NCBI GenBank assembly: GCA_964392305.1
Contig: CAYMPV010000033.1
Coordinates: 1-64,000, forward strand
Reading direction: 5' to 3'
Source of the DNA: JACKIC01 sp964392305
GTDB taxonomy: Bacteria > Planctomycetota > UBA1135 > UBA2386
DNA length: 64,000 bases
A model generated the notes under the pieces. The model was not told where the DNA came from. It saw only the letters and a list, made by a program, of their open reading frames with translations, and searched no databases. This document shows, one piece after another, positions 19,057 through 26,777 of this stretch (positions within the stretch are counted from its first letter, which is position 1; every line of letters begins with the position of its first letter). Both the position numbers and the translations under genes were made by a program.

Positions 19057-20193
19057 CAGCGTGTCGTCTTCGCTGCGGCTGCCCGGCGCCAGCGGCCGCG
19101 TGATGAACGAGAAGCGATACGGCGTCGGCAGGAAGCCCAGGCGCGACGGCTTGGGGAAGTACGGATTGGGCTGCGTGACCATCGTCGCCAACATCGGGCA
19201 ACCGAGTTCGACCGCGCGGGCCCTCACATCCGCGAGCAACCGTCGCAGCGCACCTTCGCCGACACCCGGCAGCAGGCACGCGTCGACCACGATCATCGCG
19301 TTGACGTCGAGCAGCGGCGCCGGCCGGCTGACCACGAACCCGACGACCGCACCACTGCCGTCGCAGGCGAGGTGCCACAGGTAATGGCGGTTGGGGTTGG
19401 CGTCGAAGCGCCACGCCAGATACTCGGCGCTGCGTTCCTGCAGCATGCAGCCGGCGGGCGGCGCGGCGCGCACGCGTTCCCAGAACGTCGCCAAACGCGG
19501 CGCGTCGATGTGGTCGCGCCGTTCGATGCGCAGCGCCTGGTCCCCCTTGCCGAGCCGCAGTCGCCCCCACAGCCGCAGCGCGGCGCCGGGCAACGCGCCG
19601 AGCACGTTCGCCAGCCCCGGCACCTTACGCAGCCACGGCAACCGCGCACGCAGCAGCGGCGCCATCGCCAGCGGCATCACGTAGGTGCCGATCAGAAACC
19701 GGATCCGCCAGCCGACCTTGAGGTGGCCCGGGATCACCGCCTCGCGGATCGGGTACCCCGTCGTGAACTGCAGGTCGCCGTCACCCTCGCACTGCTGCAG
19801 CGAGAACGCGCCCAGGCGCGTGAACATGCCCTGGAAGCGATAGTCCGGATGCGTCATCACGTCGACGACGATCGAGCCCGGCAGCACCTGCTGATCGAGC
19901 ACGAAGCGCTGCGGGATCACCGCGTAGTGACCGACGATGCGTTCGCCATCGGCGGCGACGAACAGGCGCGCTGGGCCCGCGTGGTTGTCGACGAACTCCC
20001 AGTTCCAGTAGGCCGCGTCGGCCTTGTCGAGGTCCTCGCCGGCGAACGTCACTTCGCGACACGCGAGGATGCCCACCATGTCCGAGGCGTCGGCGCGGCG
20101 CGTCGTCCAGGTGATCGGTGGGCGCGTCGCCGCCGGCCTCGCGCGGCCGCCGATCGCATCGCCGGAACCCTCGGGGGCTGGCATGGCACTCAT
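19018..20193 (-). CDS. GNAT-family N-acyltransferase
   Basis: The 391-residue protein has an N-terminal GNAT-type domain. ERIVGHYAVIPQRFVLDQQV forms the central strand and VMTHPDYRFQGMFTRLGAF matches the acetyl-CoA pyrophosphate loop (R/QxxGxx). A second domain follows, with QERSAEYLAWRFDANPNRHY and GFVVSRPAPLL, the two-domain layout common in planctomycete and cyanobacterial GNATs encoded near cell-envelope genes. It probably transfers an acyl group to an amine; the substrate is unknown. The ATG overlaps the TGA of the SDR gene (ATGA), so the two are translationally coupled. Its 3' end is duplicated at 17434-17499. Confidence 0.88.
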   Translation of the reverse strand: MSAMPAPEGSGDAIGGRARPAATRPPITWTTRRADASDMVGILACREVTFAGEDLDKADAAYWNWEFVDNHAGPARLFVAADGERIVGHYAVIPQRFVLDQQVLPGSIVVDVMTHPDYRFQGMFTRLGAFSLQQCEGDGDLQFTTGYPIREAVIPGHLKVGWRIRFLIGTYVMPLAMAPLLRARLPWLRKVPGLANVLGALPGAALRLWGRLRLGKGDQALRIERRDHIDAPRLATFWERVRAAPPAGCMLQERSAEYLAWRFDANPNRHYLWHLACDGSGAVVGFVVSRPAPLLDVNAMIVVDACLLPGVGEGALRRLLADVRARAVELGCPMLATMVTQPNPYFPKPSRLGFLPTPYRFSFITRPLAPGSRSEDDTLRWHLMWGDTDDV

Positions 20194-20924
20194 GCGCCGA
20201 TGATGCCGCCGTTGATGTCGAGCGTGGCGCCGGTGACGTAATCCGAATCGATCAGGAACTGCACCGCGTTGCGGATGTTCGCAGGATTGCCGAGGCGGCC
20301 GACGGGGATGCCCGGCAGCACCTTCTCCTCCAAGAACGCCTGCGGCACGCTGCTGATGATGCCGACCTCGTGATAACCGAGCGCCAGCGTGTTGGCCGTG
20401 ATCCCCTTCTTGGCGTTCTCGACCGCGATCACCCGCGCCAGCGCGCCGAGGCCCGCCTTGCTGACCGAGTAGGCCACCGAGCCCGGTACCATCGTGCGCG
20501 ACAGCACCGACGAGAGGTAGATGAAGCGCCCGAAGCCGACTTCGCGCATGCGCGGCAACAGCCCGCGCGAGACCAGCATCGCGCCGGTCAGGTTGACGCC
20601 GAGCGTCTGGTCCCAGTCCGCGTCGGTGAACTTGTGCACCACGTTGTTGGGTGAGATGCCCGCGGCGTAGATCACCACCGGCCGCTCGAGTTTGCCGGCG
20701 ATCTCCGCGCAGAAACCCGCGACCGCCTGGCGATCGGTCAGTTCGAGCTGCACGTAGTCGACGTCCGGGTAACTCTCGGCCGGCGCCTGCGTGTGGTAGG
20801 TGCCGATGATCCGGTGCTGGCCGCGAAACGCGCCGACCAGGTACTGACCGATGCCGCCCGAGGCGCCGAGGATGACCAGCTGTGTCGCTGCCGTGTCGGT
20901 CGCTGCCGTGTTGTTCTCCGCCAT
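20190..20924 (-). CDS. Short-chain dehydrogenase/reductase
   Basis: The 244-residue classical SDR has the nucleotide-binding motif LGASGGIGQYL near residues 19-29, VIYAAGISPNN at the NAG-equivalent strand, the catalytic Ser in FIYLSSVLS and the YxxxK pair in VAYSVSKAGL. The C-terminus ends VTGATLDINGGIIGA as in FabG-type enzymes. It is an NAD(P)-dependent oxidoreductase, probably a 3-oxoacyl or sugar reductase. Coupling to the GNAT suggests a two-enzyme step that builds an acylated amino-sugar-like molecule, though this is inference. Confidence 0.93.
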   Translation of the reverse strand: MAENNTAATDTAATQLVILGASGGIGQYLVGAFRGQHRIIGTYHTQAPAESYPDVDYVQLELTDRQAVAGFCAEIAGKLERPVVIYAAGISPNNVVHKFTDADWDQTLGVNLTGAMLVSRGLLPRMREVGFGRFIYLSSVLSRTMVPGSVAYSVSKAGLGALARVIAVENAKKGITANTLALGYHEVGIISSVPQAFLEEKVLPGIPVGRLGNPANIRNAVQFLIDSDYVTGATLDINGGIIGA

Positions 20925-21048
20925 GGAATACCGCGCTGCCTGTCCTGGGCCCTGTTTGGCCCCGCCGGGTGACGCGACCGCGCGAAGATTGTAGGCATCG
21001 ACGCCGAGGCGAACCAGACTCCGTCTGACGTCGCGCGCCGCCCGCGGC

Positions 21049-22350
21049 TTATCCGCTGCCGTGGTGCTCGACCTCGTCGAGCAGCGTGCGGAACGCGGCC
21101 AGCAGTTCGTCGGGCACCGCGCCTTCGTGATCGCGATGGAAACGCCGCACGAAGATCTCCTCGGGCGCCAAGGTGTTGAGGTCGGCCTGCGGTCCCTCGC
21201 CCGGCACGTTCGGCGCGCCGCCGGTCAACTCGATCTCGACCCGCACCAGGCGCACGTTCTTCTGCTGCACGAGCCGCGCGATGTCTTCGCCGAGCCCTGG
21301 CGCCGGTAACGGCAGGCGCACGGCGACCTCGAGCAGGGGCCGCAGGTCGTCGCGCATCTGCGGATCGCGTTCGGGCAGCGCCTCGACCGCGGCGAGGGCG
21401 GCCTCGGGCTCCAGCGCGCCGCGTTCGGGCAGCCGCAGCAGGTCGACGAGCCGCGGCACGCGCAAGGGCCAGACCTTGTCGAGTTCACCACCACGCAGAT
21501 CGACGAACACGACGTGGTGCGGGTGTTCACGTTCGGGCATCGCCAGCGGGATCGGCGAACCGCTGTAGCGCACGTGTTCGCGACCGCCGAGCAGCTGCGG
21601 CCGGTGCAGGTGGCCCAGCGCCACGTAGGTGCAGACCGGCGGGAACAGGTCCAGCGGCAGCGCATGCTGGTTGCCGCCGAACACCTTGCGCTCGCTCAGT
21701 TCGCTGATCTGGCCGCCGACGAAGTAGCCGTGCCCCATGGCGACGAGCGCCTGGCCGGGACGTCGTTGTGCCTCGGCCGCCGCGAAGATCTCCGCGTGCA
21801 GCCGCCGCATCGCTTCGATCCACGGGTCCACGGCGTCTGGCGCCGCTTGCTCGCCGCCGGCTCCGTCGTCGTCATCACCTTCGTCGGCACCGGCCAGCGA
21901 CATCACGTCGCTGCCGCGCAGGAACGGGATCGCCACGCACAACGCCTGCACCTGGCCCGCGTCGTCGCGCAGTTCGGTGACCAGTTCGCCGACCGCGAGC
22001 ACACCGGCGGCGTCGCGCCGCACGTTGCCGACCACCCGCACGTCGAACGCCGACAGCAGTTCGCGCGGCGCCTCGAGCCGCGCCGCCGAATCGTGATTGC
22101 CGGCGATCACCACCACCTGCAGCGACGGCCGCGCCCGCTTGAGGTCGCCGAGGAACTCGAACCACAGCCGCCACGCCGCCGGCGGTGGGTTGGCGCTGTC
22201 GAACACGTCGCCGGCGATCAGCAGCGCGTCGACCTTGCGTTCGACCACCGTGCTCACCAGCCACTTCAGGAAGTGTTCGTGCTCGGGCTGCCGCGAGTGA
22301 TCGCGCAGGGTGTGGCCCAGGTGCCAGTCGGCGGTGTGCAGGATCCGCAT
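21049..22350 (-). CDS. sbcD: SbcD, nuclease subunit of SbcCD (Mre11 type)
   Basis: The 433-residue calcineurin-like nuclease carries all phosphoesterase motifs: DWHLGH (residues 8-13), GDVFDSANP near 47, GNHDS near 84, and GHLHRPQ. It forms SbcC2D2 with SbcC at 14269-17409 and supplies 3'-5' exonuclease and hairpin endonuclease activity. The start MRILHTADWH at 22350 is the standard one for the family. Only 36 bp separate it from the antiporter gene upstream, so the two probably share a transcript. Confidence 0.97.
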   Translation of the reverse strand: MRILHTADWHLGHTLRDHSRQPEHEHFLKWLVSTVVERKVDALLIAGDVFDSANPPPAAWRLWFEFLGDLKRARPSLQVVVIAGNHDSAARLEAPRELLSAFDVRVVGNVRRDAAGVLAVGELVTELRDDAGQVQALCVAIPFLRGSDVMSLAGADEGDDDDGAGGEQAAPDAVDPWIEAMRRLHAEIFAAAEAQRRPGQALVAMGHGYFVGGQISELSERKVFGGNQHALPLDLFPPVCTYVALGHLHRPQLLGGREHVRYSGSPIPLAMPEREHPHHVVFVDLRGGELDKVWPLRVPRLVDLLRLPERGALEPEAALAAVEALPERDPQMRDDLRPLLEVAVRLPLPAPGLGEDIARLVQQKNVRLVRVEIELTGGAPNVPGEGPQADLNTLAPEEIFVRRFHRDHEGAVPDELLAAFRTLLDEVEHHGSG

Positions 22351-22386
22351 GCGTGACGCGGACGGTAACGCCACGCCGCCGGCGTT

Positions 22387-23466
22387 CTATTCCCTGGCAG
22401 GCCCGCGACGCAGCACGCGCAGCGCCAGCACCAGCAGGGTCATCACCGTGAGCGGCACCACGAACCGCAGCATCACCGCGGCGTACCCCTGCTTGGCTTC
22501 GTGCCCGGTCGCGTCGAGCACGAGGTAGGTGGCATAGGCGCAGTAGAAGCCGAGGAACACGAGGCCCTGCCACCGCGGGATCATGTGGCCCCGCGCGAAG
22601 ATCGGCAGGCACGCGACGGCCACGGCGGTCATCACCGGCAGGTCGAGACCCACCATCGCCTCCCTGACGGCCAGCCCCACCGGTGACGCGATCGCCGACG
22701 TTCCGAGCACGCCCAGGAGGTTGAAGACGTTACTGCCGACGACGTTGCCCACGGCGATGTCACGCTGCCCGCGCACCGCGGCGAGGATCGAGGTGGCGAC
22801 CTCGGGCAACGACGTGCCGGCGGCGACGATGGTCAGGCCGATCACGACTTCGCTGACGCCCAGCCACTGCGCGAACGCAACCGCGCCGCCGACCAGCCAA
22901 TGGGAACCCAGGACCAGCATCAACAAGCCCAGGACCACCAGGGCGACGTTCTTGGGCAGGGACTTGGGGGTCGGCGGCAGCAGGTCCGCGGTGGCGAACT
23001 CGGCCACCGCCACTTCCCGCCGCGCCTCCCAGACGATCCACGAGGTGTAGGCGATCAGGGCGGTGGCGAGCAGCACGCCGTCCAGACGGTCGATGGTGCC
23101 ATCGACAGCGAGCAACCAGACGATCGCCGACGCGCCGATCATCAATGGCACGTCGCGCCGCACCAGTTCCTGCGCCACCAGCAACGGCGTGATCGCCGCC
23201 GACGCGCCGAGGATGAACAGCACGTTGAAGATGTTGCTGCCGACGACGTTGGCGACCGCCATGTCGGCCTGACCGCGCCACGCGGCGCTGAGGCTGACCG
23301 CCAGCTCCGGAGAACTGGTGCCGAACGCGACCACGGTGAGGCCGATGACCAGCGGCGAGATGCCGGCGCTGGCGGCGAGGCGCGAGGCGCCGGCCACGAG
23401 CCACTCCGCGCCGAGCACCAGCAAACCCAACCCCAAGACGAACAGAGCGAGCGTTGACCAATCCAA
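22387..23466 (-). CDS. Calcium/sodium antiporter of the CaCA family (YrbG-like)
   Basis: The 359-residue membrane protein has two inverted alpha-repeats. The first contains GTSSPELAVSLSAAWRGQ and VGSNIFNVLFILG, the second GTSLPEVATSILAAVRGQ and VGSNVFNLLGVLG; the Glu in each SPE/LPE forms the ion-binding site. It exchanges cytosolic Ca2+ for external Na+ or H+. The chosen start is a TTG at 23466 (TTG GAT TGG TCA), preceded by GAGGTGG at good spacing. Upstream in-frame sequence is Arg-rich and overlaps the divergent epimerase leader, so it was excluded. Confidence 0.92.
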   Translation of the reverse strand: MDWSTLALFVLGLGLLVLGAEWLVAGASRLAASAGISPLVIGLTVVAFGTSSPELAVSLSAAWRGQADMAVANVVGSNIFNVLFILGASAAITPLLVAQELVRRDVPLMIGASAIVWLLAVDGTIDRLDGVLLATALIAYTSWIVWEARREVAVAEFATADLLPPTPKSLPKNVALVVLGLLMLVLGSHWLVGGAVAFAQWLGVSEVVIGLTIVAAGTSLPEVATSILAAVRGQRDIAVGNVVGSNVFNLLGVLGTSAIASPVGLAVREAMVGLDLPVMTAVAVACLPIFARGHMIPRWQGLVFLGFYCAYATYLVLDATGHEAKQGYAAVMLRFVVPLTVMTLLVLALRVLRRGPARE

Positions 23467-23662
23467 GACCTGACCACCTCGTTCGCGGCGGGTCGCCGCG
23501 TGCGGCGGAACTCTACGGTGCCGTCGCCGGCGCGCGCGGAAATCGGAATGTCGGTCTCGCCGCAGCCGACCCGCTCCAGAACGGGAGGTCCAAGACGTTC
23601 CCGAGAAGCCACTTGCGTGGGAAGTCCGAGCCTGCCGCGCGCCGCGGGGATAGCGTGCGGCG

Positions 23663-24640
23663 ATGCGGCCACTGTGCTTCGTCACCGGCGCGACAGGCTT
23701 CTTGGGCAGGCACCTGGTGCCGGCGCTGGCCGCCAGATTCCGGCTGCGCCTGCTGGTGCGACCGGGGCAGAGCCTCGGCGAACTCGCCGGTGACGATCAC
23801 GAACTGCTGCCCGGCAGGCTCGGCGAAGCCGCGACGATGGCCAGCGGGGTCCGCGGCGCGGACGCCGTCGTGCACCTGGCGGCGCTGGTGTCGTTCCGGC
23901 CGCGCGATCGCGCGCGCATGCACGACGTCAACGTGACCGCGACCGCGCAACTGGCCGCGGCCGCGCGCGCCGCCGGCGTGCGGCGTCTGCTGCACACCTC
24001 GACGATCTCCGCGATCGCCTGCCGCGATCGGCCCGAGGTCGTCGACGAAACCGCCGCCTACAACTTCGGCCCGCTGCGCATCGGCTACTGCGACACCAAG
24101 TTCGCCGCCGAGCAGGCCGTTCTCGCCGAGGTCGACCGCGGCCTCGATGCGGTGATCGTCAATCCGCCGTCGATGTACGGCGCCGGCGATCGGCGCAAGG
24201 GCGACGGCTCATTGCTGACCGCAGTCGTCGGTGGGCGACTGCGATGGGCGCCGCCCGGCGGCGTCAATGTCGCCGCGGTCGAGAGCGTCTGCCGCGGCAT
24301 GCTGCTCGCGCTCGAACGCGGCCGCCGCGGCGAGCGATACATCCTCGGAGGCGAGAACTTGACCGGCCTGCAGCTGCTGCAGCGCATCGCCGCACTCGCG
24401 GGTCGCGACGGCCCGCGGCGCACGCTGCCGCGCAGCGTGGTCCGCGTCGCCGCCTGCGCGCGGCGCTGGCAGGAACGGCTCCTTGGATGCCGTTCGCCGC
24501 TGACCAGCGAGATCCTCACTTTGGCCACGCGCTTCGTCTTCGTCACGAGCGCCAAGGCCGAGCGCGAACTCGGCTATCGCCCCGAGCCAGTCGACGCCGG
24601 CATCCGCGCCGCACTCGCCGAACTCGCCGCCGATTCCTGA
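23663..24640 (+). CDS. NAD-dependent epimerase/dehydratase (extended SDR)
   Basis: The 325-residue extended SDR has the Rossmann motif FVTGATGFLGRHLV, VVHLAALVSF, the catalytic Thr/Ser in LLHTSTISA and YxxxK in YCDTKFAAEQ. NPPSMYGAGDRRKG and the C-terminal half resemble hopanoid-associated HpnA and dihydroflavonol-reductase-like proteins, which act on lipid- or sugar-linked substrates. The exact substrate is not deducible. Its last codons and stop (GAT TCC TGA) lie at the beginning of a 41-bp repeat that recurs after the abiE pair. Confidence 0.9.
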   Translation: MRPLCFVTGATGFLGRHLVPALAARFRLRLLVRPGQSLGELAGDDHELLPGRLGEAATMASGVRGADAVVHLAALVSFRPRDRARMHDVNVTATAQLAAAARAAGVRRLLHTSTISAIACRDRPEVVDETAAYNFGPLRIGYCDTKFAAEQAVLAEVDRGLDAVIVNPPSMYGAGDRRKGDGSLLTAVVGGRLRWAPPGGVNVAAVESVCRGMLLALERGRRGERYILGGENLTGLQLLQRIAALAGRDGPRRTLPRSVVRVAACARRWQERLLGCRSPLTSEILTLATRFVFVTSAKAERELGYRPEPVDAGIRAALAELAADS

Positions 24641-24674
24641 CCGGACATGCCCCCTCCCCGACACTGGGTATCGG
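24634..24674. repeat. Left 41-bp direct repeat flanking the AbiE module
   Basis: This 41-bp sequence, beginning TTCCTGACCGGACATGCCCC, is identical to 26156-26196. It includes the last bases of the epimerase gene (codon TCC and the TGA stop). Past its right edge the sequence diverges (TCGGTCGGCG), so it does not form the long hairpin seen at the right copy. Confidence 0.95.
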
Positions 24675-24749
24675 TCGGCGTTGAGACGGCGCGGGGCTGC
24701 AGCAACTGCTGGCGCAGAGGAAGGGCACCCGGGCGCGGCGATGTTCATG

Positions 24750-24788
24750 TTGCAGGAACAACTACAAGTTTGTAGCTTAACCTGCTAC
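24750..24788 (+). promoter_or_regulatory. Putative promoter and operator of the abiE operon
   Basis: This is a locally AT-rich stretch directly upstream of the antitoxin ATG. CTACAA-gt-TTGTAG (24762-24775) is a perfect inverted repeat. It overlaps a second one, GTAGC-7-GCTAC (24772-24788), that abuts the start codon. A weak TTGCAG/TAGCTT pair (24750 and 24773, 17-bp spacer) could be the -35/-10, placing the transcript start only a few bases before the ATG. AbiEi antitoxins of known systems repress their own operon through inverted repeats, so this fits an autoregulatory operator. The promoter hexamers are tentative. Confidence 0.6.
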
Positions 24789-25382
24789 ATGAAAGACGAC
24801 GCGCAGCGCCTCGAGGAGGTACGGGCGACGCAGCGGGGGGTGTTCTGCAGGGCTGACCTGCAGGTGTTGCTCGGCGAACGACACCCTGCGGCGTTCACCC
24901 GCCGCGTGCAGGCGCTGGTTCGCTCCGGCGCACTACGGCGCTTCGTGCGCGGCGTCTACGTGGCGCGCGAGTTCGACCTGCCGACGCTGAGCCAGCGTCT
25001 GGCGGCCGACTCCTACGTCAGCTTCGGCACAGTGCTGGCGCGGCACCTGGTCATCGGCACGCGGCCCGATCGACAGCTGATCGCGGCCAGGACCCGTCGC
25101 GCCCACGTCTACCGCGGGCTCGGCGTCGAGGTCGTGCACGTACACATCGCACAGCACCTCGACTTCGGCCACGCGGTCGAGGGCGGCGTGCGCTGGGCCG
25201 ACGCCGAGAAGGCCGCGCTCGACACGCTCTACTTCCACCTGCGCGGGCGGCGCTATCCGTTCGACGTGTTCTCCGACCTCGACGTCGCGCGGCTCGACCA
25301 GAAACGGCTGCGGCAGTACCTCGCGCGGTACCGCAACCCCAAGTTCGTCACCTTCGCCAACTCGCTGCTGGGGCTCGTATGA
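24789..25382 (+). CDS. abiEi: AbiEi-type antitoxin / transcriptional repressor of a type IV toxin-antitoxin system
   Basis: The 197-residue protein starts MKDDAQRLEEV. It has an N-terminal winged-helix region (GVFCRADLQVLLG, then VQALVRSGALRRFVRGVYV), the AbiEi_3/4 pattern in which the helix and wing end in G-LRR-GVY. A C-terminal effector-like domain follows (SFGTVLARHLVIGTRPDR, WADAEKAALDTLYFHLRG). Known relatives repress the operon and neutralise the nucleotidyltransferase toxin. The ATG at 24789 was chosen because an in-frame ATG at 24741 lies upstream of the putative operator; no RBS precedes 24789, so leaderless translation is possible. It overlaps the toxin gene by ATGA. Confidence 0.88.
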   Translation: MKDDAQRLEEVRATQRGVFCRADLQVLLGERHPAAFTRRVQALVRSGALRRFVRGVYVAREFDLPTLSQRLAADSYVSFGTVLARHLVIGTRPDRQLIAARTRRAHVYRGLGVEVVHVHIAQHLDFGHAVEGGVRWADAEKAALDTLYFHLRGRRYPFDVFSDLDVARLDQKRLRQYLARYRNPKFVTFANSLLGLV

Positions 25383-26140
25383 AGGCGCGCCTCGATCGTC
25401 CCGCGACGCCGGACCGTCTGTTCGTCTGGGTGCTGCATCGCTTCGCCGAGGTGTTCGGGCAACACGCGGTGGTGAAGGGCGGCATCGCGCTGCGGCTGTA
25501 CGACTGCCCGCGATCGACCACCGACATCGACTACGTGTTCGTGCCGTTCCGCTCCAAGAAAAGCGTCGTCGCGCGATTGAAGGCGGTGCTCGCCGAGCTC
25601 GAAGGTGCCGACATCGAGGTCGAGACGCACTCCAAGATGATCCGCGCCCGTGTCGGTATCGACGGCACGACGATCCAGATCGAGGCCAACGTCGACGTCG
25701 AGTGTCCGTCGGTGGTGGTGTCGACCGCCGACTTCGCGCTGCGGCAGGGACAGCCGTCGCGGCTGGTGCGGGCGATGGCGCTCGAGCGGGCGTTGGCCCA
25801 CAAACTCGCGGCGTGGAACGAGCGGCGGCTGTTGCGCGACCTCTACGACGTCTACTACCTCGCGGTGCGGCTCGGCGCGAAGGTCGACGTCGCGGCCCTG
25901 CGACAGCGGCTGCGCAAGGTCGAGTCACGGTTGCCCGCGTTGAAGAGCAAGAAGTCGATGACGATGGCGGAGTTCACGGCTGCGCTGCTTCGGGCGGTCG
26001 AGCGCATCGACGATGCGACGATACGCGATCAGCTGGCGCCGATCCTGCCGGTGAACGAGATCGAGGGGCTGGCGCCGCGACTTCGCGCGGGGGTGATCAA
26101 GGTGGTCGAAGGGTTGGCGAGGATCGACGCGACCGAGTAG
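25379..26140 (+). CDS. abiEii: AbiEii/AbiGii-type nucleotidyltransferase toxin
   Basis: The 253-residue minimal nucleotidyltransferase has HAVVKGGIALRLYDCPRSTT with the GG motif at residues 34-35, followed by the catalytic DID (Asp49 and Asp51). The second region has ALERALAHKLAAWNERRLLR and DLYDVYYLA, the conserved Lys and RD..D motif of AbiEii toxins. Known members transfer nucleotides to tRNA or other targets and abort phage infection. It is translationally coupled to the antitoxin. All signature residues are present, so it looks intact. The pair is bracketed by the 41-bp repeats. Confidence 0.93.
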   Translation: MKARLDRPATPDRLFVWVLHRFAEVFGQHAVVKGGIALRLYDCPRSTTDIDYVFVPFRSKKSVVARLKAVLAELEGADIEVETHSKMIRARVGIDGTTIQIEANVDVECPSVVVSTADFALRQGQPSRLVRAMALERALAHKLAAWNERRLLRDLYDVYYLAVRLGAKVDVAALRQRLRKVESRLPALKSKKSMTMAEFTAALLRAVERIDDATIRDQLAPILPVNEIEGLAPRLRAGVIKVVEGLARIDATE

Positions 26141-26155
26141 GGGCGCGGCCGCCGT

Positions 26156-26196
26156 TTCCTGACCGGACATGCCCCCTCCCCGACACTGGGTATCGG
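26156..26196. repeat. Right 41-bp direct repeat flanking the AbiE module
   Basis: This is identical to 24634-24674 over 41 bp. It starts 16 bp after the toxin stop codon. Together with the following bases it forms the hairpin at 26173-26203. Confidence 0.95.
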
Positions 26197-26203
26197 GGAG
26201 GGG
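26173..26203 (+). terminator. Strong hairpin at the right repeat, after abiEii
   Basis: A perfect 11-bp stem (CCCCTCCCCGA with TCGGGGAGGGG) and a 9-nt loop. The left arm and loop lie inside the 41-bp repeat and most of the right arm lies just outside it. No T-run follows. It could end the abiE transcript. Confidence 0.6.
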
Positions 26204-26273
26204 CGTTCGCGGGTCGCGCCACTCTCCGTTCCCCCGACCCGTGGGAGGGGCCTTGCCCCAAGGAGAGAGTGAC

Positions 26274-26705
26274 ATGGAACTTCGTTCCCTTGCCGCCGCC
26301 AGCCTGTTGCTGGCGAGCGGGACGCCGGCGTTCGCGCAGGACAACTGCCCGATGGAGGCGACGCGGCGCGAGCCGCTCGCGGTGTTCCAGGGCCCGGCGC
26401 AGAACTGCGGCGGGCTGGACTGGCGCCTCGGCGGCGTGCAGGTCACGGCGGTGCGCGACGCGTGCCCGCTGTTCGTGATCGTCACGCCGGCGCACGACGT
26501 CGCGGTGCGTTCGACGTTGCGCACGCAGGTCGAGGCGATCGCCGCAGTCCCCGTGACCAAGGTCACGTTCGAGTGCGACGCCGACTACTTCCTGTTCTTC
26601 CACGTCGGCTCGAGTTGCGTGTTCGGCAGGCAACTCAACGTCGGCGTGGTGCACCTGATGGTGACGCGGCCGTGTGCGCCGATCGAACCGAGCGAACCGG
26701 AATGA
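26274..26705 (+). CDS. Small secreted hypothetical protein with conserved cysteines
   Basis: The 143-residue product has a signal peptide (MELRSLAAASLLLASGTPAFA) and a mature domain with six cysteines (DNCPM, QNCGG, DACPL, FECDA, SSCVF, RPCAP), likely disulfide-bonded. AAGGAGAG sits eight bases before the ATG, one of the clearest ribosome binding sites in the window. It is followed by a good intrinsic-type terminator at 26730. No family is recognised. Confidence 0.8.
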   Translation: MELRSLAAASLLLASGTPAFAQDNCPMEATRREPLAVFQGPAQNCGGLDWRLGGVQVTAVRDACPLFVIVTPAHDVAVRSTLRTQVEAIAAVPVTKVTFECDADYFLFFHVGSSCVFGRQLNVGVVHLMVTRPCAPIEPSEPE

Positions 26706-26729
26706 TGCCCCCGGCACGCGACTGGTAGC

Positions 26730-26755
26730 GGGACCCCGCAATGGGGCGGGGTCCC
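26730..26755 (+). terminator. Terminator after the small secreted protein gene
   Basis: A 10-bp perfect stem (GGGACCCCGC/GCGGGGTCCC) with a 6-nt loop is followed by CTTTC, 25 bp after the stop codon. This is a good intrinsic terminator for GC-rich DNA. Confidence 0.75.
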
Positions 26756-26777
26756 CTTTCGACCCAAGGAGTCCTCC

